NCBI GenBank assembly: GCA_946482655.1
Contig: CAMLSA010000097.1
Location: 1 to 12,257, forward strand
DNA: 12,257 nt
Direction: 5' to 3'
Source of the DNA: an uncultured Sphingomonas sp.
GTDB taxonomy: Bacteria > Pseudomonadota > Alphaproteobacteria > Sphingomonadales > Sphingomonadaceae
Shown: positions 1 through 6,382 of the stretch, piece by piece
How positions within the stretch are numbered: position 1 is the stretch's first letter
Layout of the letters: each line of letters begins with the position of its first letter
Position numbers and translations under genes: made by a program
The notes under the pieces: model-generated
Database searches by the model: none
What the model saw: only the letters and a program-made list of their open reading frames with translations
What the model was told of the DNA's origin: nothing

Positions 1-2
1 GG

Positions 3-275
3 CTGATCGACGAGGGCTTCCACCCGATGACGATGTATTTTCCGCTCGTCGTCCATGGCGCGATGCTGGTCGAGCCGACCGAGACCGAGGGCAAGGCGGC
101 GCTGGACCAGTTCATCGGCGCGCTCCGCTCGGTGACCGAGCGGGCGAAGGCTGGCGACACCGCACTCAAGGAGGCCCCGGCCCTCGCTCCGCGCCGCAGG
201 CTCGACGAGACCGCGGCGGCCAGGAAGCCGGTGCTGGTGTGGAAGGATGCGGATATGTCGGAAGCGGCCGAATGA
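3..275 (+). CDS. gcvPB: Glycine dehydrogenase (decarboxylating) subunit 2, C-terminal end (partial)
   Basis: This is the last 90 codons of a gene that enters from the left; the reading frame begins at base 3 and stops with TGA at 273-275. The visible protein contains FHPMTMYFPL, a V-H pair and VEPTETEGKAALDQFI, a block characteristic of the C-terminal half of the P-protein of the glycine cleavage system. P-protein is a cytosolic pyridoxal-phosphate enzyme that decarboxylates glycine and passes the aminomethyl group to the lipoyl H-protein. The ending RKPVLVW followed by a short acidic tail is typical of the split form, in which P-protein is made as two subunits, so I call subunit 2. The PLP-binding lysine lies upstream of the window and cannot be checked. 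The next gene begins 15 bases downstream on the same strand, so the two are probably co-transcribed. Confidence 0.88.
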   Translation: MIDEGFHPMTMYFPLVVHGAMLVEPTETEGKAALDQFIGALRSVTERAKAGDTALKEAPALAPRRRLDETAAARKPVLVWKDADMSEAAE

Positions 276-290
276 GCACTGCCGATTAAG

Positions 291-893
291 ATGCCCGACG
301 CCCGACGCCACGCCCCGGCCGCCGAGCGCAATCGCGAGCCGATCCTCGCCATATTGCGCACCATCCTTCCGGAACGCGGCACCGTCCTCGAAGTGGCGAG
401 CGGCTCCGGCGAGCATGCGATCCATTTCGCCCGCGCGCTGCCCGCCCTGTCCTGGCAACCGAGCGACCCCGATCCGGGCGCGCTCGAGTCGATCCGTGCT
501 TGGGCGGAAATGGCGCGCCTGCCCAACCTCCGCCCGCCGCTGTTGCTCGATGCCGCCGCGCCGGACTGGCCGATCGCGGAGGCCGACGCGATCCTGTGCA
601 TCAACATGGTCCATATCAGCCCGTGGGAGGCGACGGTGGGGCTGATCGCGGGCTCGGCGCGGCGGCTCGGAGCGGGGGCCCCGCTCTACCTCTACGGCCC
701 CTATCGCCGCGCGGGCGTGCCGACCGCGCCGAGCAACGAAGCCTTCGACGCGAGCCTGAAGGCACGCGATCCGCGCTGGGGGCTGCGTGACCTGGAAAGC
801 GTCACGGCGCTCGCGGAGGCGCGGGGCTTTACCGTCGAACGCGTCGTCGACATGCCCGCCAACAACCTGTCGGTCGTGCTTCGGCGAGGATGA
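291..893 (+). CDS. DUF938-family SAM-dependent methyltransferase-like protein
   Basis: This 200-residue protein matches the DUF938 (UPF0585, METTL26-like) family along its whole length. Visible landmarks are APAAERNREPIL near the N terminus, the glycine-rich SAM-binding loop VLEVASGSGEHA (about residues 33-44), WQPSDPD after the second strand, a central NMVHISPWEA segment, LYLYGPYRRAG, SNEAFD, and MPANNLSVVLRR at the C terminus. The fold is that of a class I methyltransferase; the family's substrate is not established to my knowledge, so no reaction is assigned. It starts 15 bases after gcvPB on the same strand with no strong Shine-Dalgarno sequence, suggesting it relies on readthrough from gcvPB. 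The ATG at 291 is favoured because the family's conserved N-terminal motif begins within a few residues of it. Confidence 0.87.
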   Translation: MPDARRHAPAAERNREPILAILRTILPERGTVLEVASGSGEHAIHFARALPALSWQPSDPDPGALESIRAWAEMARLPNLRPPLLLDAAAPDWPIAEADAILCINMVHISPWEATVGLIAGSARRLGAGAPLYLYGPYRRAGVPTAPSNEAFDASLKARDPRWGLRDLESVTALAEARGFTVERVVDMPANNLSVVLRRG

Positions 894-894
894 T

Positions 895-904
895 CCCCGC
901 GGGG
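895..904. repeat. 10-bp GC palindrome after the DUF938 gene
   Basis: CCCCGCGGGG begins two bases after the TGA stop of the DUF938 gene. It is a perfect palindrome but leaves room for only a 3- to 4-bp stem and has no following T run, so it is not a convincing terminator. I list it as the only structured sequence between that gene and the dyads upstream of the TetR-like gene. Confidence 0.3.
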
Positions 905-963
905 TGGTTCCGGCCGCGACAGAAGTTTGCGTTTTCGAGCTATTTCCCCCGGGACTCGGCCGT

Positions 964-977
964 GTAGCATATGCTAC
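964..977. promoter_or_regulatory. Perfect 14-bp palindrome, candidate operator of the TetR-like gene
   Basis: GTAGCATATGCTAC is identical to its reverse complement and lies 32 bases before the proposed start codon of the TetR-like regulator at 1010. TetR-family repressors bind as dimers to palindromes of about this size and often repress their own gene, so an autoregulatory operator is a natural reading. That role is inferred from symmetry and position only. The site contains an ATG (971) in frame with the regulator, but it has no ribosome binding site and is unlikely to be a start. Confidence 0.45.
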
Positions 978-996
978 GGACCCCCTTCTGGGTCCG
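977..996 (+). promoter_or_regulatory. Stem-loop in the leader of the TetR-like gene
   Basis: CGGACCC (977-983) and GGGTCCG (990-996) form a perfect 7-bp stem around the 6-base loop CCTTCT. The stem shares base 977 with the neighbouring palindrome and ends at the run of six G (996-1001) that could act as the ribosome binding site for the ATG at 1010. If transcribed, it could limit ribosome access; alternatively it is a second operator half. It has no T run, so a terminator is unlikely. Confidence 0.4.
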
Positions 997-1009
997 GGGG
1001 GATATCAGA

Positions 1010-1561
1010 ATGAATGCAACCGATGCGCGCGGCCTCAAGCGCGCGAGCCTCACCGAGGCGTTGGGCGATATCGTGCTGGCCGAAGGGCTCGACGCGCTGT
1101 CGCTGCGGCCGGCGGCGGCGCGGCTCGGGACCAGCGACCGGATGCTGCTCTATTATTTCGGCACCAAGGCGGCGCTGGTGGAGGATGTCCTCGCCTGCCT
1201 CGCCGCGCGCTTCTCCGCCTATCTCGCCAGCACCACCAGGGGTGTCCGGATACCGCCGCAGAACATGGTCGGCCACGCCGCCGCGGCGATGGCCACCCCG
1301 GTCGGCCGGCCCTATGTCCAACTCTGGCTCGAGATCGCGGCGCGCGCGGGGCGGGGCGATCCGGCCTATACCGGGATCGCGGTGACGATCGGCGAGTTCT
1401 GGAGCGATTGGATCGTCCGCAGCGTCCATTTCCCGGCCGGCGTCACACCGCGCAACGCGGCGGCGATGATGCTCGCGGTCGTCAACGGTATCAGCCTGCT
1501 CGACTTGTCGACCCCCGCGGTCGCCGAAGCGGCGCGGTCGCGCGTCCAGCACGCGGCTTAG
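1010..1561 (+). CDS. TetR/AcrR-like transcriptional regulator
   Basis: This predicted protein of 183 residues has the layout of a TetR-family repressor. The N-terminal helix-turn-helix covers about residues 12-58, with ASLTEALGDIVLAEGLDALS, then AAARLGTSDRMLLYYFGTKAAL, the YYF-x-T/S-K pattern usual for the recognition helix and the helix after it. The remainder is helical and poorly conserved, as expected of the ligand-binding and dimerisation domain. The ligand and targets cannot be read from sequence. I chose ATG 1010 over the in-frame ATG at 971 because the latter lies inside a palindrome without a ribosome binding site, whereas 1010 follows a G-rich stretch at 996-1001 and gives a normal-length N terminus. 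The last four bases overlap the end of the convergent rsmD gene. Self-repression through the upstream palindrome is plausible but unproven. Confidence 0.8.
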   Translation: MNATDARGLKRASLTEALGDIVLAEGLDALSLRPAAARLGTSDRMLLYYFGTKAALVEDVLACLAARFSAYLASTTRGVRIPPQNMVGHAAAAMATPVGRPYVQLWLEIAARAGRGDPAYTGIAVTIGEFWSDWIVRSVHFPAGVTPRNAAAMMLAVVNGISLLDLSTPAVAEAARSRVQHAA

Positions 1562-2091
1562 AGGGCGGCTGACCGCTCGCGCGTCAGCAGGGTGATACGA
1601 GCCTTGCCGTGGACGCGCTCGGCCTCGACGGTGAAGCCGGGTACCGTGACTACCTCGTTCTTCGCGGTCTCGATGCTCGCCCAGCCGCCGGGGGCAAGGC
1701 CGATTTGCGGCAGGACCTTCTGGCCCAGTCCGGTGCCGTAGGGCGGATCGAGCAGCACCAGATCGAACGGGCCGCCGCTGAACCCCTCCGCGGCGATCAC
1801 GCGGACTTCACCCTTGGCCTCCAATCTGGCGATATTCGTGCGTAGCGCGTCGATTGCGCTGCGGTCGCGCTCGACGAAGGTGCAGTGCGCGGCGCCGCGC
1901 GACAAGGCTTCGAGCCCGAGCGCGCCGGTTCCTGCGCAGATATCCGCGACCTTGAGCCCCTCAAAGCTGCCGAGCCGGCTGGTCAGCATCGAGAAGAGTG
2001 CCTCACGGGTGCGGTCGGCCGTCGGCCGGGTCGCGTCACCGGCCGGCGCGATCAGCGGGCGTCCGCGCCACTTCCCGGCAATGATCCGCAC
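1558..2091 (-). CDS. rsmD: 16S rRNA (guanine(966)-N2)-methyltransferase RsmD
   Basis: This 177-residue protein matches RsmD, which methylates the N2 of G966 in 16S rRNA during small-subunit assembly, using SAM. It begins MRIIAGKWRGRPL, the strongly conserved RsmD N terminus, followed by TRPTADRTREALFSML. The SAM-binding loop is ADICAGTGALGLEALSRGA (about residues 49-67). The catalytic DPPY tetrad of N6/N2 methyltransferases is at residues 115-118. The start codon is GTG (complement of 2089-2091), two bases after the rluB stop codon; the conserved N terminus leaves no better choice. The tight spacing indicates that it is translated from the rluB transcript. Its stop codon overlaps that of the convergent TetR-like gene by four bases, leaving no room for a separate terminator. 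Confidence 0.95.
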   Translation of the reverse strand: MRIIAGKWRGRPLIAPAGDATRPTADRTREALFSMLTSRLGSFEGLKVADICAGTGALGLEALSRGAAHCTFVERDRSAIDALRTNIARLEAKGEVRVIAAEGFSGGPFDLVLLDPPYGTGLGQKVLPQIGLAPGGWASIETAKNEVVTVPGFTVEAERVHGKARITLLTRERSAAL

Positions 2092-2093
2092 CG

Positions 2094-2957
2094 CTACGCC
2101 TTGGGTGCCTTGAGCGTCTTGCGGAAGGCGACGAGCTGGTGCTGGAGGATCTCGCCGACCTCGCCCGGCTGGAGATCGCCGAGCTCGAACGCGCCGTAGG
2201 CGATGCGGATCAGCCGCGACACTTCGAGCCCGAGATGCTCGAGTACGCGGCGCACCTCGCGATTCTTGCCCTCGCGCAGCTTCATCTGGATCCAGACGTT
2301 GGCGCCGGTCCGCCGCTCCATGTTCGCATCGATCGAGCCGTAGCGGACGCCGTCGATCTCGACCCCTTCGATCAGGTCCTCGAGCTGCTCCTGGCTGACA
2401 TTGCCATAAGCGCGGGCGCGATAGACGCGCTCGACTCCGGTCGACGGCAGCTCGAGCTGGCGCTTGAACTCGCCGTCGGTGGTCAGCAGCAGCAGCCCCT
2501 CGGTATTGAGGTCGAGCCGTCCGACCGGCATCACCCGCGGCAGATCACGCGGCAGCTTGTCGTAGATGGTCGGTCGGCCCTTGGGATCGTGCTCGGTGGT
2601 GAGCAGACCCTTGGGCTTGTGGTAGAGGAACAGCCGGGTCGCCTCGGGCGCCGCGACCGGTTTGCCGTCGACGGTGACGCCCTTGAGCGAGGTGAGCAAA
2701 GTCGCCGGGGTCTCGATCGCAACTCCGTCGATGGCGACCCGGCGATCCTCGATCATTCGCTCGATCTCACGGCGCGAGGCGACACCGGCGCGGGCGAGCA
2801 GCTTGGCGATCCGCTGCGGTTCCTTGCCCGGCGCGGCGGCGGCCCGGGCGGGATGGGGCACCGAGGGCTTGACCGGCCTGGCGAGGCCGCGTGCCTGACG
2901 GCGGCCGAGCTTGGGCGGCGGGATCGGAGTGCCCGACGGTTTTCTGGGAGGAGCCAT
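2094..2957 (-). CDS. rluB: Pseudouridine synthase, RluB-type (23S rRNA)
   Basis: This 287-residue protein is an RsuA/RluB/E/F-family pseudouridine synthase. After a proline- and arginine-rich N-terminal extension (about residues 1-46) comes an S4 RNA-binding domain (QRIAKLLARAGVASRREIE, about 48-66), then LFLYHKPKGLLTT and the catalytic motif GRLDLNTEGLLLL, with the nucleophilic aspartate at residue 149. KLREGKNREVRRVLEHLG near the C terminus is also a family hallmark. RluB converts U2605 of 23S rRNA to pseudouridine in E. coli; target assignment here rests on family resemblance and on the length and domain order. Pairing with rsmD, 2 bases downstream, groups two rRNA modification enzymes in one transcript. 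The Shine-Dalgarno sequence is weak, so the exact start within the low-complexity N terminus is less certain than the rest. Confidence 0.92.
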   Translation of the reverse strand: MAPPRKPSGTPIPPPKLGRRQARGLARPVKPSVPHPARAAAAPGKEPQRIAKLLARAGVASRREIERMIEDRRVAIDGVAIETPATLLTSLKGVTVDGKPVAAPEATRLFLYHKPKGLLTTEHDPKGRPTIYDKLPRDLPRVMPVGRLDLNTEGLLLLTTDGEFKRQLELPSTGVERVYRARAYGNVSQEQLEDLIEGVEIDGVRYGSIDANMERRTGANVWIQMKLREGKNREVRRVLEHLGLEVSRLIRIAYGAFELGDLQPGEVGEILQHQLVAFRKTLKAPKA

Positions 2958-2972
2958 GATCGGGGTTCTGTA

Positions 2973-3013
2973 GCGACGTCAGCCGGTGAGCGCCAGTTGC
3001 GCTGAGACGTCGC
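2973..3013. repeat. Stem-loop between the receptor-like gene and rluB
   Basis: Within the 61-base gap, GCGACG (2973-2978) pairs with CGTCGC (3008-3013), and TCAGC (2979-2983) with GCTGA (3001-3005), giving an 11-bp stem with a 2-base bulge and a 17-base loop. On the minus strand it starts five bases after the stop codon of the receptor-like gene. There is no T run, so it is a weak candidate terminator; it could instead attenuate or stabilise the transcript entering rluB. Confidence 0.45.
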
Positions 3014-3018
3014 GACCA

Positions 3019-4044
3019 TCAATCCTCGCTCAACACGCTTTCGATGCAGCCCAGCCAGCCGAGCCCGCGATAGGTCTCGTAGCCCGGGGTCAAGGCGAAG
3101 GCGATCAGCTTGTCGTCCCTCTGATAATAGCCGTTCTCACGCCGGTCGGTCTGGAGCGGGTAATGATCGGTGCAGATGCCCTCGCCATCCGACGCTGCGA
3201 TGATTCGGTGGCCGGCGTCCAGCAACATCAGGCGGGAGGTCGCGCGCTCGGCCGGCGAAAGGCCGATGCCGTCGAGGATCGCGGCCGCCTGCGGGGCCCA
3301 GTCGAAGAAGATGCCGAGCGCGCCGACGGCGGTGCCGCGCGTGCGGCCGCCCGCGCGGACCGCGGTCGAGTAGGTCGCGACCTGGGCATTGCCGAGAACC
3401 GGGTTGGTCGAGATGTCGCAGACGCGGAAATCGTCGCCGGTCTGGGTGCCCATCGCCGCGCGGAACCACTCGTCCCTGGAGACGTCCTGGCCGATCGCGT
3501 GCGGGTAGCGGTCGGGCCGGCCGGTCGCGATCACGATGCCGTCGCGATCGGCGACCCACAGGTCGAGATAGACGGTGTAGGAGCGCAGGATCGTCGCCAG
3601 CCGCTCGGTCGCATGAGCGATGTTGGCTTCGGTCGGGTCTTCGAGCACATCGGTCACCGAGCTGTCGGTCGCCCACCAGCGCACGTCGCACGAACGCTCG
3701 TAGAGGTTGCGATCGATGATCTCGACCGCCGAACGGGCGAGATCGGTGTGGCGGGTGCCCTTGAAATCGACGAGCATCTGGCTGCCTGCGGTGCGCAGCG
3801 AGGCGATGTTCGAGGCGATCGCCGAACGGAGTTCGGCGCCGATACCCGAGATGGAGCCGGCGAGCTGGCCGAGCTCCTGCGCGACCACCGAGAAGGCGCG
3901 TCCCGCATCACCGGCGCGCGCCGCTTCGAGCCGCGCGTTGATCGCGAGCATGCCGGTCTGCTTCATTACCCGGTCGATCCGGTCGACCTTCTCTTCCGTG
4001 ATGCGCGAGACTTCATAGGCCAGGCGCAGAATGTCGTCCTGCAT
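3019..4044 (-). CDS. Soluble receptor-like protein: N-terminal MCP signalling tip followed by Cache-like sensor
   Basis: This 341-residue protein carries the chemoreceptor signalling tip near its N terminus: MLAINARLEAARAGDAG then RAFSVVAQEL (about residues 32-58), aligning without gaps to the Tsr hairpin tip. Glu40 and Arg43 match Tsr E385 and R388, but the position of Tsr F373 is Lys28 and an Ala is Arg38. Residues about 59-112 are helical. Residues about 115-335 resemble a dCache sensor, with LDLWVADRDGIVIATG, IGQDVSRDEWFRAAM and a later VGALGIFFDW. I see no signal peptide or membrane helix, so the sensor should be cytoplasmic. Canonical receptors have the reverse order, with the sensor outside the cell. 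An in-frame stop lies about 50 bases upstream and pgi starts nearby, so a missing N-terminal half is unlikely. Whether it binds CheA/CheW is unknown. No other chemotaxis gene is nearby. Confidence 0.78.
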   Translation of the reverse strand: MQDDILRLAYEVSRITEEKVDRIDRVMKQTGMLAINARLEAARAGDAGRAFSVVAQELGQLAGSISGIGAELRSAIASNIASLRTAGSQMLVDFKGTRHTDLARSAVEIIDRNLYERSCDVRWWATDSSVTDVLEDPTEANIAHATERLATILRSYTVYLDLWVADRDGIVIATGRPDRYPHAIGQDVSRDEWFRAAMGTQTGDDFRVCDISTNPVLGNAQVATYSTAVRAGGRTRGTAVGALGIFFDWAPQAAAILDGIGLSPAERATSRLMLLDAGHRIIAASDGEGICTDHYPLQTDRRENGYYQRDDKLIAFALTPGYETYRGLGWLGCIESVLSED

Positions 4045-4130
4045 TCGTGGTATCCCAAATCGACCTCGTTTGCGGCACCCTCGGCATCATGCTGATGGCA
4101 TTCGGTCGCTCTTTCAGCAAAGATGATGGT

Positions 4131-4160
4131 TTGAAATGGTGAACAAGAGGTAATCATAGT
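4131..4160 (+). promoter_or_regulatory. Possible sigma-70-like promoter of pgi
   Basis: In the 170-base divergent gap between the receptor-like gene and pgi, TTGAAA (4131-4136) matches five of six bases of the -35 consensus. After 18 bases, CATAGT (4155-4160) matches four of six of the -10 consensus. It would place transcription start about 45-50 bases before the pgi ATG. Alphaproteobacterial promoters are poorly defined by consensus, so this is tentative. No comparably good minus-strand promoter for the receptor-like gene was found. Confidence 0.3.
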
Positions 4161-4214
4161 TCGAAATCCGACGAATTTCTGCCATTCGCTGCACCGCACC
4201 ACGGAGAATCCGCA

Positions 4215-5717
4215 ATGACCGCCGACAAAGGGCCCTGGGAAGCGATCACAAGCGCACCCCAGACGTCCCTCGCCGACCTGTTCAAGGCCGAACCCGACCG
4301 TCTTTCACGCCTGTCGCTCGAAGAATCGGGAATCATCTTCGATTTTTCGAAGACCCATCTCTCGGCCGATCTGCTCGGCCTGTTCCTCGAGCTGGCCGAG
4401 GCGAGCGGCTTCGGCGCCAGGCGCGACGCGCTGTTCGCCGGCGAGATCGTCAACGTCACCGAGGGCCGCGCGGCCGAGCATAGCGCCGAACGCGGGCAGG
4501 GCGCTCCCGAAAGCGTTGCCCGCGCCCGCGGTTTCCAGTCGCGGATGCGGGCGATGATCGACGCGATCGAGGCCGAGGCGCTCGGCCCGATCCGTCATAT
4601 CCTCCATGTCGGCATCGGCGGATCGGCACTGGGGCCTGATCTGCTGGTCGATGCGCTCGGACGCGATGCCGACCGTTACGAGGTGGCGGTAGTCTCCAAC
4701 GTCGACGGCGCCGCGCTCGAGGAGGTGTTCAAGCGCTTCGACCCGCAGGCCACGCTGCTGGTGGTCGCGTCGAAGACCTTCACCACCACCGAGACGATGA
4801 TGAACGCGCGCAGCGTTCTCGCCTGGATGGAGGAAGACAATGTCGACGACCCCTATTCGCGCGTGGTGGCCCTTACCGCCACGCCGGATAAGGCAGTCGA
4901 ATGGGGGGTCGACGAGACTCGCATCCTACCCTTTTCGGAAAGCGTCGGCGGCCGTTATTCACTCTGGTCCACGATCGGCTTTCCCGCCGCGCTCGGCCTC
5001 GGCTGGGAAGCGTTCGAGACTCTGCTCGAGGGCGCGGCGGCGATGGACCGCCATTTCCGGTTCGCCCCGCCCGAGCACAACATCCCCCTGCTCGCAGCCT
5101 TCATCGATCAATATTATTCACGCGTCCGGGGCGCGGAAACCCGCGCGGTCTTCGCCTATGACGAGCGGCTGCGGCTGTTGCCCGCCTATCTCCAGCAGCT
5201 TGAGATGGAATCGAACGGCAAGAGCGTGAAGGCCGACGGCTCGCCGGTCGACGGCCCGACCGCGGCCATCACCTGGGGCGGGGTCGGCACTGATGCCCAG
5301 CACGCGGTGTTCCAGCTGCTCCACCAGGGGACGCGGCTCGTGCCTGTCGAGTTCGTCGCTGCGATCCAGCCCGAGCACATGCTCGACGAGGGCCACCACC
5401 GCGCGCTGCTGATCAACTGCTTCGCGCAAGGCGCGGCGTTGATGGCGGGCAAGCCCAATGACGATCCGGCGCGCGCCTATGCGGGCGACCGTCCCTCGAC
5501 CACGATCCTGCTCGACCGGGTCGATCCCGCGCGCCTGGGCGCGCTTCTCGCCTTCTACGAACATCGCACCTTCGCCAATGCGGTGCTGATGGGGATCAAC
5601 CCGTTCGACCAGTTCGGGGTCGAGCTCGGCAAGGAGATCGCCCGCTCGATCGAGAGCGAGGGGACTGAGCGTTTCGATGCCTCGACCAGGGCGTTGATCG
5701 CGCGCGCGTTGGGGTAA
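4215..5717 (+). CDS. pgi: Glucose-6-phosphate isomerase
   Basis: This 500-residue cytosolic enzyme interconverts glucose 6-phosphate and fructose 6-phosphate. Both family signatures are present: SVGGRYSLWSTIG (about residues 243-255) and GINPFDQFGVELGK (460-473). Phosphate-binding loops are HVGIGGSALGP (131-141) and SKTFTTTET (186-194). Catalytic residues by homology are Glu332 in LEMESNGK, His363 in GTDAQH and Lys473. It is shorter than the roughly 550 residues of the E. coli enzyme. The usual NxTExRAVLHxALR stretch reads NVTEGRAAEHSAER (80-93), keeping Arg85, His89 and Arg93 but replacing two hydrophobic residues with Glu. The ATG at 4215 follows GGAG at 4202-4205. The gene is monocistronic here, with a candidate bidirectional terminator just after it. 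Confidence 0.97.
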   Translation: MTADKGPWEAITSAPQTSLADLFKAEPDRLSRLSLEESGIIFDFSKTHLSADLLGLFLELAEASGFGARRDALFAGEIVNVTEGRAAEHSAERGQGAPESVARARGFQSRMRAMIDAIEAEALGPIRHILHVGIGGSALGPDLLVDALGRDADRYEVAVVSNVDGAALEEVFKRFDPQATLLVVASKTFTTTETMMNARSVLAWMEEDNVDDPYSRVVALTATPDKAVEWGVDETRILPFSESVGGRYSLWSTIGFPAALGLGWEAFETLLEGAAAMDRHFRFAPPEHNIPLLAAFIDQYYSRVRGAETRAVFAYDERLRLLPAYLQQLEMESNGKSVKADGSPVDGPTAAITWGGVGTDAQHAVFQLLHQGTRLVPVEFVAAIQPEHMLDEGHHRALLINCFAQGAALMAGKPNDDPARAYAGDRPSTTILLDRVDPARLGALLAFYEHRTFANAVLMGINPFDQFGVELGKEIARSIESEGTERFDASTRALIARALG

Positions 5718-5720
5718 TCA

Positions 5721-5747
5721 AAATCCTGCCCGGCACGGGGAGGATTT
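5721..5747. terminator. Candidate bidirectional terminator between pgi and the VOC gene
   Basis: AAATCCT (5721-5727) pairs with AGGATTT (5741-5747), and after one G-G mismatch CCCG (5729-5732) pairs with CGGG (5736-5739), leaving the loop GCA. It sits in the 35-base gap between two convergent stop codons. Read on the minus strand, the stem runs into TTTTGATT, a fair U tract; on the plus strand the U tract is only the ATTT inside the stem. It should therefore work better for the VOC gene than for pgi. Confidence 0.6.
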
Positions 5748-5752
5748 AGCGC

Positions 5753-6187
5753 TCAATCTGCCTGAGCCGGCATTACCAGGGGCAGGTCGTTATCCCCCTC
5801 GGGATAGGTGATGAACTCGAGCAGCGACCCATCGGGATCGCGGAAATAGACGCTGCGCCCTTTGCCGCGACGGCCATAGGTGTCGACGATCCCGGTATGG
5901 CTCTCGACCCCGCACGCCTGAAGATGGGCGAGCGCCTCCTCGATCGGGCCGTGCCATTCGAACGCCATGTCGCTGTTGCCCGCCGCCACCGGCGTCTTCG
6001 CCAGCAGATGGGCCGGAATCGCCATGTCCGGTCCATGGACGTTGAGCTGCACCGCACCGAGACGGTAAAATCGGAACTCCTCGATCGGCTTGACCACCTC
6101 CACTCCGAAGACGCGCCGGTAGAAGTCGTCGGATATGTCGAAGTTGCTCGACTTGATGACCGTGTGGTCGAGGGTGATCTTCGTCAT
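5753..6187 (-). CDS. VOC-superfamily (glyoxalase/bleomycin-resistance fold) protein
   Basis: This 144-residue protein has the paired beta-alpha-beta-beta-beta layout of the vicinal oxygen chelate superfamily. It opens MTKITLDHTVIKSSNFD, typical of the first module, with FYRRVFGVEVV after it, and ends with the signature SVYFRDPDGSLLEF. Candidate metal ligands are His8, His51 in LNVHG, and Glu124 in LLEF. VOC enzymes include glyoxalase I, ring-cleavage dioxygenases and fosfomycin-inactivating proteins; the single-domain form here cannot be tied to one substrate. I chose the ATG at 6187 because AGGAG lies 10 bases upstream; a start 11 codons earlier would add a tail (MRPSQNRRAKA) that does not look like the family. 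It is divergent from gor and convergent with pgi. Confidence 0.85.
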   Translation of the reverse strand: MTKITLDHTVIKSSNFDISDDFYRRVFGVEVVKPIEEFRFYRLGAVQLNVHGPDMAIPAHLLAKTPVAAGNSDMAFEWHGPIEEALAHLQACGVESHTGIVDTYGRRGKGRSVYFRDPDGSLLEFITYPEGDNDLPLVMPAQAD

Positions 6188-6382
6188 CGCCTTTGCTCTC
6201 CTGTTCTGGCTGGGGCGCATAGAGCAGAGCGCGCGCGGAAGCCAATGATCTGAGTGGACGCCACCCCATTCTTCTTCCCCCCTGACGCAACCTCTCGATC
6301 ACTCCGGCCGCAACGATCGGTTTGCGCCGGCGCGCTGTCATCGCCATATCGGGCACGACCGTTTCGCAAAGGAAAAGGGCCG
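6188..6382. other. Divergent intergenic region between the VOC gene and gor
   Basis: This 195-base region must hold the promoters of both genes. I see no strong consensus promoter on either strand. The one symmetrical element is CGCAA (6309-6313) and TTGCG (6322-6326), 8 bases apart, which could be a weak operator but is short enough to arise by chance. The gor ribosome binding site is AAGGA, about 10 bases before its ATG. Confidence 0.4.

Noticed and set aside
971..1012. Upstream in-frame ATG (971) as the start of the TetR-like gene
   Set aside because: It lies inside a perfect palindrome, has no ribosome binding site, and would add 13 residues (LRTPFWVRGDIR after the Met) not typical of the family.
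2139..3005. Open frame of 288 codons on the plus strand opposite rluB
   Set aside because: rluB is identified by its S4 domain and GRLD catalytic motif; the opposite frame has no family features.
2986..4095. Open frame of 369 codons on the plus strand opposite the receptor-like gene
   Set aside because: The minus-strand frame has a clear MCP tip and Cache-like features; the plus-strand product is low-complexity and typical of GC-driven antisense openness.
4161..4181. GAAAT/ATTTC inverted repeat upstream of pgi as an operator
   Set aside because: Only five bases per arm in a locally AT-rich stretch; this is within chance expectation.
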